Under the pieces are notes generated by a model. It searched no databases. It was not told the DNA's origin and saw nothing but the letters and a program-made list of their open reading frames with translations. From Methylococcaceae bacterium (GTDB lineage: Bacteria > Pseudomonadota > Gammaproteobacteria > Methylococcales > Methylomonadaceae): a stretch of 46,544 nucleotides of DNA. The stretch covers positions 1 to 46,544 of the forward strand of contig DAOUSN010000019.1 of assembly GCA_030627205.1 (NCBI GenBank), given 5' to 3'. Shown here one piece after another: positions 11,644 to 19,453 of this stretch. Every line of letters starts with the position of its first letter. Within the stretch, counting starts at the first letter, position 1. Position numbers and translations under genes: made by a program.

Positions 11644-12387
11644 ATGCAATTTAAATTCTTCCATAACGATTTTAATTTCTCTGTTTTTTCAATAACAGCC
11701 TATTTATTAGGGCTGGTATTGTTAGTTAGCCTCGGTTTTTGGCAATTAGAACGAGCTACAGAAAAACGTTTATTTTTACAACAACAGCAAAAACAATTAA
11801 CCTCGGTGTTGAAATTAACCTCAACAACAGATGATAATTTGGCGTTATTACGTTATCGACAAGTGGTTGTTGAAGGCGTTTATCTAATAAATAAACAATT
11901 TTTAATTGATAATCAAATTGTTAATGCTAAAGCTGGTTATTTTGTAATGACTCCCTTCATACTAAAGGGAGGAACCAAAGCGATATTGGTTAATCGCGGC
12001 TGGTTGCCAGCTAATCCAGATCGTTCTATCTTACCTGATATTAGTTTAATAAAAAATCAAAATCAAACTCAAATTAGGGGCAGAATTAATAATTTTCCCA
12101 GTGTCGGTTTAAAACTTAAAGGAGCTGAAATTCCCTCTGAAGGTTGGCCTTCAATGGTACAAGTTGCCGAAAGTAAAATTTTAGCTGAAAAATTAAATTA
12201 TGATTTATTTTCATTTCAAATTCAATTAGACCCAAAACAACCACAAGGTTATGACCGTCATTGGTTAACAAACACTATTATGCCGCCTGAAAAACATATC
12301 GGCTATGCCGTACAATGGTTTGGGTTGGCAATTACTTTAACCCTATTATTTTTTTGGCATAGCCGTAAAGAAGCCGTAAATGATTAA
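11644..12387 (+). CDS. SURF1-family cytochrome oxidase assembly protein
   Basis: SURF1/Shy1 proteins assist heme a insertion into subunit I of cytochrome c oxidase. The 247-aa protein has two membrane helices, one near the N terminus ending GFWQLERATEKR and one near the C terminus (GYAVQWFGLAITL), with the periplasmic domain between. Motifs RYRQVVVEGVY, LVNRGWLP and NYDLFSFQIQLDP fit the family. ATG 11644 is preferred to the TTG at 11620. The next gene overlaps by 8 nt. No oxidase structural genes are in the window. Confidence 0.9.
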   Translation: MQFKFFHNDFNFSVFSITAYLLGLVLLVSLGFWQLERATEKRLFLQQQQKQLTSVLKLTSTTDDNLALLRYRQVVVEGVYLINKQFLIDNQIVNAKAGYFVMTPFILKGGTKAILVNRGWLPANPDRSILPDISLIKNQNQTQIRGRINNFPSVGLKLKGAEIPSEGWPSMVQVAESKILAEKLNYDLFSFQIQLDPKQPQGYDRHWLTNTIMPPEKHIGYAVQWFGLAITLTLLFFWHSRKEAVND

Positions 12388-12976
12388 TCAACAACAAAAA
12401 AACCGACGAGTAATTTTAATAATTTTTGGACTATCCATTATTCCTTTTTGTATTGCTTGGTATTTATCAAATAACCCGAAATTAGTGGCAACAGGAACGA
12501 ATAATGGTGAACTAATTATTCCTGTTATCACGACTGAGCGTACTGAAATGATAGGCTTTGATGAATTTTCTAAACAAAATATCAACGAATTGAGAGGGCA
12601 TTGGTTATTAGCAAATGTGATTCCTAATGCAGGCTGCAATAGTCTTTGCCTCGATGCTATTCATAAAACCAAACAATTGCGTTTAATGCTTAATAAAGAC
12701 TTAACTCGTGTACGACGTTTGGTTTTATTATTTAAAGAAAGTGACCCTGAAGTGGCAAAAAGCTGGTGGAAAGATGATACCCGCTTGTTACATATAAAGC
12801 CTACTCAATCGTTAATTAGCAAATTTGAAAGCATTAGAAAAGGAGCGGTTGCTGAGGGAATGTTATTTTTAATCGACCCTCTAGGAAATATTATGATGCA
12901 ATATGAACCTGAATTTGATCCTTACAAAGTTAAACGTGACCTTAAAAAATTACTTAGAATTTCACAAATTGGTTAA
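12380..12976 (+). CDS. membrane-anchored oxidase-assembly accessory protein
   Basis: A 198-aa protein with one N-terminal membrane helix (about 11-29) and a periplasmic domain. A redox-like patch N-A-G-C-N-S-L-C lies near residue 79, where thioredoxin-fold/SCO-like proteins keep their CxxxC, and LFLIDPLGNIMMQYEP near the C terminus resembles the SCO/thioredoxin core. The family is conserved between SURF1 and CtaA in gammaproteobacterial cox clusters, as here. A role in copper or thiol handling for oxidase assembly is likely but not shown. It overlaps SURF1 by 8 nt, and the next gene starts 12 nt after its stop. Confidence 0.75.
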   Translation: MINQQQKNRRVILIIFGLSIIPFCIAWYLSNNPKLVATGTNNGELIIPVITTERTEMIGFDEFSKQNINELRGHWLLANVIPNAGCNSLCLDAIHKTKQLRLMLNKDLTRVRRLVLLFKESDPEVAKSWWKDDTRLLHIKPTQSLISKFESIRKGAVAEGMLFLIDPLGNIMMQYEPEFDPYKVKRDLKKLLRISQIG

Positions 12977-12988
12977 AGAGAATAAAAA

Positions 12989-14902
12989 ATGTTAAGAAAA
13001 ATAACCTTATTTGCGTGTCTGTTAGCATTTATAAACATTGTTGTTAATGCTTATTTATATTTAGCCGATATTACTGTTAATATCTTGACATTACAAAATT
13101 TTCTTATTGAGCCATTGACACTCTTTAATAGCTGGAAACAGCCATATCTGTGGAGTGTTTTATTACTAAACCTTATTATTTTAGTTATTTTTGTAGGACG
13201 CTCTCAACAACATCGCTATCAAGTCATTATCACTAGTATGATGGTAACGATTTTAATGGGGCTGCAAGTTTTTATGGGAATTTTAGTAATAAAAACTCAA
13301 GGAATGCCTTTAGCGATAACTGTTGAAACTTTATTAGGGTTTATTAATTTTTGGTTATTGTTTCGTTTATATTTATGCACTCATCCAGCATTAGTTTTAC
13401 AAAATAAAATACCTATCGTGCGTTATTTCGCGATTGTCGCAATATTATTGCTATTGGTACAAATTATTTTAGGTATTTGGTCAAGTAGCAATACGTCGAG
13501 TTTACTTTGCAGTGATTTTCCTCGCTGTAATGGACAGTGGTTACCATCAGCAGATTTTAGTAGTGCGATTAATATTTTTCATGGGGTTTTAACGCAGTAT
13601 TTTGGTGTACTATCGTATGAAGGACAACTTGCAGCCCATTGGTTACATAGGGCAGGAGGTTTAGTTACTTTTATTACCTTAGTGTTACTGATGCTCAAGG
13701 CAACCTCAATAAATCAATATAAACCTGTACGTAAAGCCGGTTTATTACTGAGTATGTTGTTATTAGTTGAGCTGATTTTAGGTACATTTAGTATTAAGCT
13801 TGGTTTACCTTTATGGATAATGATGGCTCATAATGGGTTTGCAGCCTTATTAATGTTGCCATTAATAGCGATTAGTTTTTACAGTAAATATAATTTTATA
13901 AGTGTTGAAAGGCTACAAACTGGGGAAGACCTGCAACAGGTTGAAACAAATCTAACTAAAGAACCAGAAATATCGGCGGATAATTTATATTTACGCTTAA
14001 CTTCACAGCTTAAAAAAACACGTAGTGGTTTAGGGGAAATTTTAACCAGTTTACCTTTAGGCGGAAAAGAGCTTAGTGATGAGTTATTAGATGATATTGA
14101 GGCACGATTATTACTTGCTGATATTGGTGTGGAAACAACAACTGAGATTATTGATAAATTAACTCAAAATTTAGATAAACATCAGCTTAAAGATGGTGAA
14201 GCCTTATTAGCCGCTTTAAAGCAAGATTTAATTGATATTCTCAAACCTTGCGCCCAATCGTTATTAATACCTAAGCAAGATTCACCGTTTGTCATTTTAG
14301 TAATAGGAGTTAATGGAGCTGGTAAAACTACAACTATTGGTAAATTAGCTAAAAAAATGCAAAACCAAGGTCACAGTGTAATGTTAGCTGCAGGTGATAC
14401 TTTTAGAGCCGCCGCCGTTGAACAATTACAAGTTTGGGGGCAACGTAATGAGGTTCAAGTTGTTGCTCAACATACAGGGGCAGATTCAGCCTCAGTCATT
14501 TTTGATGCTTTACAATCAGCTAAAGCTAAAGGAATTAAGGTCTTAATCGCTGATACTGCTGGACGTTTACAAACTAAATCTAATCTAATGAAAGAGTTAG
14601 AAAAAATAAAACGAATTATGGGAAAATTAGATGAGGATGCTCCCCATGAAGTTTTATTAGTATTAGATGCAGGAACGGGACAAAATGCGTTATCACAGGT
14701 AAAATTATTTAATGAAACCGTTACTTTAACTGGGTTAACGTTGACTAAATTAGATGGAACGGCAAAAGGAGGTGTTATTTTTGCCTTAGCGAAACAGCTA
14801 CCAATTCCAATTCGGTATATAGGTATTGGTGAGGGAATTGATGATTTACAGGAATTTAATGCCGAACAATTTGTTAATGCGCTATTTGTAACTAACGAGT
14901 AA
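12989..14902 (+). CDS. ftsY: CtaA/COX15-like membrane domain fused to SRP receptor FtsY
   Basis: One 637-aa frame joining two normally separate proteins. Residues 1-300 are a polytopic COX15/CtaA-like domain. The second half keeps C-S-D-F-P-R-C-N-G (174-181), HWLHR (His217, His220) and AHN (His281). The first half lacks the CPDWP motif and the ExxHR glutamate/histidine, and has Glu113 where the TAHLLGG histidine is expected. A short acidic linker (about 305-330) leads to a full FtsY NG domain: N domain 332-415, P-loop GVNGAGKTT at 440-448, DTAGR from 522, TKLDG from 586, GIGEGIDDLQEF near the end. FtsY is the membrane GTPase receptor for SRP-ribosome complexes. Between codon 289 and the N domain there is no in-frame ATG, GTG or TTG (only CTG at 13931). 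AAAGAG precedes the start; ftsE-ftsX follow. Confidence 0.9.
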   Translation: MLRKITLFACLLAFINIVVNAYLYLADITVNILTLQNFLIEPLTLFNSWKQPYLWSVLLLNLIILVIFVGRSQQHRYQVIITSMMVTILMGLQVFMGILVIKTQGMPLAITVETLLGFINFWLLFRLYLCTHPALVLQNKIPIVRYFAIVAILLLLVQIILGIWSSSNTSSLLCSDFPRCNGQWLPSADFSSAINIFHGVLTQYFGVLSYEGQLAAHWLHRAGGLVTFITLVLLMLKATSINQYKPVRKAGLLLSMLLLVELILGTFSIKLGLPLWIMMAHNGFAALLMLPLIAISFYSKYNFISVERLQTGEDLQQVETNLTKEPEISADNLYLRLTSQLKKTRSGLGEILTSLPLGGKELSDELLDDIEARLLLADIGVETTTEIIDKLTQNLDKHQLKDGEALLAALKQDLIDILKPCAQSLLIPKQDSPFVILVIGVNGAGKTTTIGKLAKKMQNQGHSVMLAAGDTFRAAAVEQLQVWGQRNEVQVVAQHTGADSASVIFDALQSAKAKGIKVLIADTAGRLQTKSNLMKELEKIKRIMGKLDEDAPHEVLLVLDAGTGQNALSQVKLFNETVTLTGLTLTKLDGTAKGGVIFALAKQLPIPIRYIGIGEGIDDLQEFNAEQFVNALFVTNE

Positions 14903-14906
14903 CATA

Positions 14907-15572
14907 ATGCTAATTTTCGATAAAGTATGTAAACGTTATCCTGATACAGGGGATGTGTTGCTAGACGTTAGTTTTGAACTGCACCAAGGGGAAATGGCGT
15001 TTTTAACAGGTCATTCTGGTGCAGGTAAAAGTACTTTATTAAAACTCATAGCAATTATAGAAAGATGTACACGTGGACAAATTTTTTTAAATGGACATAA
15101 TTTACACCATATAGAAGAACGTTATATTCCCTTTGTTCGTCGTAAATTAGGGCTTATTTTTCAAGATTATAAATTACTAACTGATAGAACAGTGTTTGAT
15201 AATGTTGCTTTACCTCTAGTTATTTCAGGTTATGGTCATCAAGAAATAGGTCGTCGTGTTAGAGCTTCATTAGATAAAGTAGGGTTATTAACCAAGGAAA
15301 AAAAATATCCACTGGCTTTATCGGCAGGGGAACAACAGCGTATAGGCATTGCAAGAGCGGTGATAAATAAACCAACCTTAATTTTAGCTGATGAACCAAC
15401 AGGTAGTCTAGATCCTGAGTTATCATCAGAAGTTATGATATTATTTGAGCAATTTCAGCAAGTTGGTGTTACCGTGTTAATTGCAACACATGATATTAAC
15501 CTAATTACTCGTATGGATTATCGCGTTTTAAGTTTACAAAATGGATCTTTAATAAGTGGGGGGATAGCATGA
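14907..15572 (+). CDS. ftsE: cell division ATP-binding protein FtsE
   Basis: ATPase of the FtsEX complex, which at the division septum couples FtsZ-ring assembly to activation of peptidoglycan hydrolases. The 221-aa ABC ATPase has Walker A GHSGAGKS (35-42), Q-loop IFQDYKLL, signature LSAGEQQR and Walker B LILADEPTGSLD. It begins 4 nt after the CtaA-FtsY stop and overlaps ftsX by ATGA, giving the standard ftsY-ftsE-ftsX operon. Confidence 0.96.
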   Translation: MLIFDKVCKRYPDTGDVLLDVSFELHQGEMAFLTGHSGAGKSTLLKLIAIIERCTRGQIFLNGHNLHHIEERYIPFVRRKLGLIFQDYKLLTDRTVFDNVALPLVISGYGHQEIGRRVRASLDKVGLLTKEKKYPLALSAGEQQRIGIARAVINKPTLILADEPTGSLDPELSSEVMILFEQFQQVGVTVLIATHDINLITRMDYRVLSLQNGSLISGGIA

Positions 15573-16588
15573 TGACGCGACAAAATAAACGGATTCAAAA
15601 ATTAAATACGATAGAAAAAAAACAGTCAACCACACCTAGAGTTAAAAAAGTAAGCGATAATATTTTTGAAAAATTTAGAGCTTATTTAGAACTGCACGCA
15701 CAAGCCTTATTTTCTAGTCTAGGAAAATTACTTAAAACCCCGTTAACATCAGTGATGACCATTATGGTATTGGCAATTAGTATTGCTTTAGCATCTAGTT
15801 TTTATTTATTGTTAAATAACGCAGAACAGTTAACAGGAAAATTAGAAGCCTCTAACCAAATTTCATTATTTTTGAAAAGTAATGTTTCTGATTTAGACGG
15901 ACTTAAATTAGCCGATAAAATTAAACAATTCGCTGAAATTAAAATGGTAGATTTAATTACTAAAGATTCAGCATTAGCAGAATTTAGAGATTACAGTGGT
16001 TTTGGGAGCGCATTAAATGCTTTAGAAAGTAATCCACTACCTACAGTTATTCAAGTTATTCCTAAAAATAGTTTAGAAAGGTCTGAAGATATTTTACAAT
16101 TAGTCGCTGATTTAGAGCGTTTAAAAGAAGTTGATATTGCTCAAATGGATATGCAGTGGGTTTATAAGCTGCAATCAATGATGAATTTAGCAGAACAGGG
16201 AGTTATTTTATTAAGTATTATTTTAAGTTTTGCAGTAGTATTTATTATGGGAAATACGATTCGTTTAGAGTTAGAAGACCGTCGTGATGAGGTTTTAATT
16301 GCAAAATTAGTGGGGGCAACTCATGCTTTTATACAGCGCCCTTTCTTATACACAGGTTTTTGGTTTGGTTTTTTTGCAGGGGTAATGGCGTGGCTGATTG
16401 TTATGGTTATGATGCTTATATTAAAAAGTCCAATGGAACGTTTATCTGAACTTTATGATCATAATTATGAAGTTTTATTTTTGAACTTTTCTGAAAGCCT
16501 TATCTTATTACTTATCTCATCTTCATTAGGAGTATTAGGTTCATGGGGAGTTTTGCATTATCAACTAAAACAAATGAAACTGGAATAG
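15569..16588 (+). CDS. ftsX: cell division permease-like protein FtsX
   Basis: Integral membrane partner of FtsE. The 339-aa protein has a basic cytoplasmic N-terminal region (about 1-70), a first helix near 75-95, a large periplasmic domain that in relatives contacts hydrolase activators, and three further helices in the C-terminal part with the family segment GNTIRLELEDRRDEVLIAKLVGA split across the FtsX core. Two adjacent ATGs (15569 and 15572) are possible starts; the first overlaps ftsE. rpoH, frequent downstream of ftsX, is not here; a convergent kinase gene follows after 31 nt. Confidence 0.95.
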   Translation: MMTRQNKRIQKLNTIEKKQSTTPRVKKVSDNIFEKFRAYLELHAQALFSSLGKLLKTPLTSVMTIMVLAISIALASSFYLLLNNAEQLTGKLEASNQISLFLKSNVSDLDGLKLADKIKQFAEIKMVDLITKDSALAEFRDYSGFGSALNALESNPLPTVIQVIPKNSLERSEDILQLVADLERLKEVDIAQMDMQWVYKLQSMMNLAEQGVILLSIILSFAVVFIMGNTIRLELEDRRDEVLIAKLVGATHAFIQRPFLYTGFWFGFFAGVMAWLIVMVMMLILKSPMERLSELYDHNYEVLFLNFSESLILLLISSSLGVLGSWGVLHYQLKQMKLE

Positions 16589-16619
16589 TTTTTTTATAGT
16601 GTAGACTTAAGAATACTTG

Positions 16620-18551
16620 TTACCGTTTAATTAAAAATTCTAAAGTCTGATAAAGGATTTTTGAATCAATAGGTTTAGGTACATGATTACTCATACCTGC
16701 ATCAAGAAACTTTTGTTTTTCTTCATCCATAGCATAAGCTGTCATCGCAATAATAGGTATATCTTTAAGCTGCTTGCGAATAATACCTGTTGCCTCTATA
16801 CCATCCATTTCAGGCATTTGTATATCCATTAAAATAGCATCATAATTTGCATTAGGATTAAGAGCTTTAGCAACGGCTTCTTTACCATTATTGGCAATAT
16901 CAACATCAGCTCCCACCAGTTTTAAAAACTCTATCACAACTAATTGATTTATTTTATTATCTTCTGCAAGTAAAATTTTAGAATTTTTTAAATTATCTGT
17001 TTTTCGATTGGTTGTAACTTTATTTTCACTTGATTTAACGATAATTGGCGATTGATTATCTTGCTTTTTTAGGCAAACATTAAATGTAAATATACTACCA
17101 ATTCCTATATCACTGTCTACAGAAATTTCTCCTCCCATAAGTTCGGTTAACTGCTTGCAAATAGCGAGTCCTAATCCAGTTCCTCCAAATTGCCGTGTAG
17201 TTGATGTATCTGCCTGAGTAAATGGATTAAATAATTTTTGTACATGTTCGGAGCTAATACCCATTCCAGAATCTTGAATAGCAAAAATTAATTCAACCGT
17301 TTTATCTGTATTTTTAGCTGTTTTTATAGTAATAATTACTTCACCTTGTTCGGTAAATTTAATGGCATTACTGATTAAATTAATTAGAATTTGTCTTAAA
17401 CGTAAGGCATCACCGATTAAAAATTGTGGGACATTAGGGTTAATAGAGCATGATAAATTAATGTTTTTTTCTAAAGCACGGGTATTATTGAGATTTATGA
17501 CATTATCAATAATTTCTGATGATAAATGAAAGTTCTTATTTTCAATTTCTAACATGCCTGCTTCAATTTTAGAAAAATCTAAAATATCATTAATAATTCC
17601 TAATAAATCTGTTGCCGAATGGTTTATTTTAAACAAATAATCATGTGATTTAGAGTTAAGCTCTATTTTTAATCCAAGCTCACTTAAACCAATAATCGCA
17701 TTCATTGGAGTACGAATTTCATGACTCATATTAGCAAGAAAATTACTTTTAGTTTGATTGGCTTTATTGGCTTTATTTTTTTCAATAATTAATTCTTTTT
17801 CAATAGCTTTTAATTCTTGCATCATTGTATTAAAGCCTTCAAACAAAGCTCCATATTCATCATGACGCTGCATTTCTTTTGAGAGACTATAATTTCTATT
17901 TGCAGGAACTTTTTTCATAATAGCTAACAATGCATAAATAGGATTTGAAAATATCCGCTGAAAAAAATAAGCTAAAATAAAAATAATGAGCAGAGTTACT
18001 CCAAAGACAAGCAGTAATGAATAAGCCAAGTCTTTAACTTTTTTTCTAAATTCTTGTGTATCAGCAATAACGTGTAATATTCCTGCAATTTCATCGGTGT
18101 CTTTTATTTTTATTGGAGCAAAAACATCAAATTTCCCCCCGAAAAACAATGAATTATCTGATTGATTTATTTTTTTATAATTAAGTAATAGTTTAGAAGA
18201 ATCATTAATTAAGTTTATTTGTTTATCTGCGGATACCCGTTCATGAAAATATTTAACAAAAAGTTTATTATTTTTAGTGTAGAGTAAAGCCGATATAATG
18301 CTAGGGTTAACAGTTAATGAGGAGAGTATTTTGTACGCATCTTCTTCATCTTGAAAAATAAGGGATGCCTCAAGGTTAAAACTACTAACATCAGCTAATT
18401 GGGTGATTTTTGCTACTTCTTCTTCTCTGACCGTTTTAATACCTGTATAAAACAGAACACCACTCGTTATAAAAAGACCAATCATTGCAGTTAGGCTTAA
18501 AATGAAGACTAATTTAGCGCGAATTGATATGTTGGAGAATTTTTTTTTCAT
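16620..18551 (-). CDS. hybrid sensor histidine kinase with CHASE8-like sensor and receiver
   Basis: A 643-aa membrane kinase. The N terminus has a helix at about 13-35, a periplasmic region resembling CHASE8 (ASLIFQDEEDAY and SALLYTKNNKLFVKYF), a second helix (about 182-202) and a HAMP linker. HisKA follows with MSHEIRTPMNAIIG (phospho-acceptor His277), then HATPase_c with DSGMGIS and GTGLGLAIC, and a C-terminal receiver with phospho-acceptor Asp576 in MDIQMPEMDG. No DNA-binding or output domain is fused, so a separate phosphotransfer partner is expected. It is transcribed divergently from a YfiR homologue and a TonB-dependent receptor; CHASE8 is also the periplasmic domain of YfiN, which YfiR controls. 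Confidence 0.9.
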   Translation of the reverse strand: MKKKFSNISIRAKLVFILSLTAMIGLFITSGVLFYTGIKTVREEEVAKITQLADVSSFNLEASLIFQDEEDAYKILSSLTVNPSIISALLYTKNNKLFVKYFHERVSADKQINLINDSSKLLLNYKKINQSDNSLFFGGKFDVFAPIKIKDTDEIAGILHVIADTQEFRKKVKDLAYSLLLVFGVTLLIIFILAYFFQRIFSNPIYALLAIMKKVPANRNYSLSKEMQRHDEYGALFEGFNTMMQELKAIEKELIIEKNKANKANQTKSNFLANMSHEIRTPMNAIIGLSELGLKIELNSKSHDYLFKINHSATDLLGIINDILDFSKIEAGMLEIENKNFHLSSEIIDNVINLNNTRALEKNINLSCSINPNVPQFLIGDALRLRQILINLISNAIKFTEQGEVIITIKTAKNTDKTVELIFAIQDSGMGISSEHVQKLFNPFTQADTSTTRQFGGTGLGLAICKQLTELMGGEISVDSDIGIGSIFTFNVCLKKQDNQSPIIVKSSENKVTTNRKTDNLKNSKILLAEDNKINQLVVIEFLKLVGADVDIANNGKEAVAKALNPNANYDAILMDIQMPEMDGIEATGIIRKQLKDIPIIAMTAYAMDEEKQKFLDAGMSNHVPKPIDSKILYQTLEFLIKR

Positions 18552-18884
18552 GAATTAGTTTTTATTTATTTTTAGGTATACTTTATTACTCGGTTTACAG
18601 TTTAATTATAGGTATCATGTCAAGTATAAATAGTGTATTAAAAGTTTAAACTAAGACATCAAGGATGCCAAATATTTAGGTTCAACATTTAATTGATAAG
18701 GTTTTAATCACCATTAAATTTATGAATTATATAATATTATAAGAATGAGAGGTATGTTTAATCATATTATTGATAATACTTAAAGTGTTTATGATAATTT
18801 GATATAATATTTATATTGTGTCCTATGTTGAGAGTTTTTTGATGAAACTTATTTTTATACTTTATTGTTTAGAGACGATTAATT
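18552..18884. promoter_or_regulatory. AT-rich divergent intergenic region
   Basis: 333 bp between the divergent kinase and yfiR-like genes. It holds a candidate promoter for the rightward genes (listed separately), a 10-bp AGTTTAAACT palindrome near 18643, and a 16-codon upstream reading frame. No RNA gene is recognisable. Confidence 0.5.
18770..18798 (+). promoter_or_regulatory. candidate sigma70 promoter for the YfiR/TonB receptor genes
   Basis: TTGATA, a 17-bp spacer and GATAAT, each box with five of six consensus bases. Transcription would start near 18805, giving an ~80-nt leader. The region is AT-rich, so chance matches are common. Confidence 0.4.
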
Positions 18885-18892
18885 GTGTATAA
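18842..18892 (+). CDS. 16-codon upstream open reading frame (possible leader peptide)
   Basis: ATG preceded by GAGAG with 6-nt spacing; it encodes MKLIFILYCLETINCV and its stop overlaps the GTG start of the YfiR-like gene. That geometry would allow translational coupling. Conservation is unknown and it may be chance. Confidence 0.25.
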   Translation: MKLIFILYCLETINCV

Positions 18893-19448
18893 CCGATGGC
18901 TAGTAAATATAAAACCTAATAGACCAATTAATTGGCATTCGGTGCTTTTATGGGTGATTTATTTATTAGTAGCATTAATCTTTACACCTGCTTACGCCAT
19001 AGATAGGGAGCAACATAAGGCTACTCTTTTAGGATACTTACCTAATTATGTCAAATGGCCTGAAGCAATAGCAGACAGTGAATCTAGTTCCTTTAACATC
19101 TGTATTTTAGGTGAAAATACTTTCAAAGGTTTTTTAGAATCACTCTATAACCATAAATTTATTAAGAATAAGCCCATTAAAATTTATTATATTGACACCA
19201 TTGAGGATAGCTCTGATTGCCATCTGCTCTTTATTAGCCTTTCTAAACGTAAGAGAATTTCTGAAATACTCGCATTTATTAAAGGAAAACCTATTCTAAC
19301 AATTAGTGAAATTAGAGGTTTTGTTGATAAACGTGGCATTATTCAATTTTACATGAAATCTCAAAAGGTACATCTTAAAATAAATAACCAAGCTGCCATT
19401 GAACAGGGTTTAAAAATTAGTTCAAAATTACTCGCCATTACCAGGTAA
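18885..19448 (+). CDS. YfiR-family (DUF4154) periplasmic protein
   Basis: A 187-aa protein with a long signal sequence (helix about 20-36, likely cleavage after TPAYA) and a YfiR/DUF4154 domain: LLGYLPNYVKWPE, FNICILGEN, CHLLFISLS and GFVDKRGIIQFYM are the family blocks. In Pseudomonas aeruginosa YfiR is a periplasmic repressor that binds the CHASE8 domain of the diguanylate cyclase YfiN. Here no cyclase is nearby, but the divergent hybrid kinase has a CHASE8-like sensor. The start is GTG at 18885; the downstream TonB-dependent receptor begins 5 nt after the stop. Confidence 0.85.
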   Translation: MYNRWLVNIKPNRPINWHSVLLWVIYLLVALIFTPAYAIDREQHKATLLGYLPNYVKWPEAIADSESSSFNICILGENTFKGFLESLYNHKFIKNKPIKIYYIDTIEDSSDCHLLFISLSKRKRISEILAFIKGKPILTISEIRGFVDKRGIIQFYMKSQKVHLKINNQAAIEQGLKISSKLLAITR

Positions 19449-19453
19449 ATTTA

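Noticed and set aside
13931..13933. CTG as a separate ftsY start
   Set aside because: A GGGGAAG lies only 2-3 nt upstream, too close for normal spacing, and CTG starts are rare. Kept as a testable alternative in the fusion finding.
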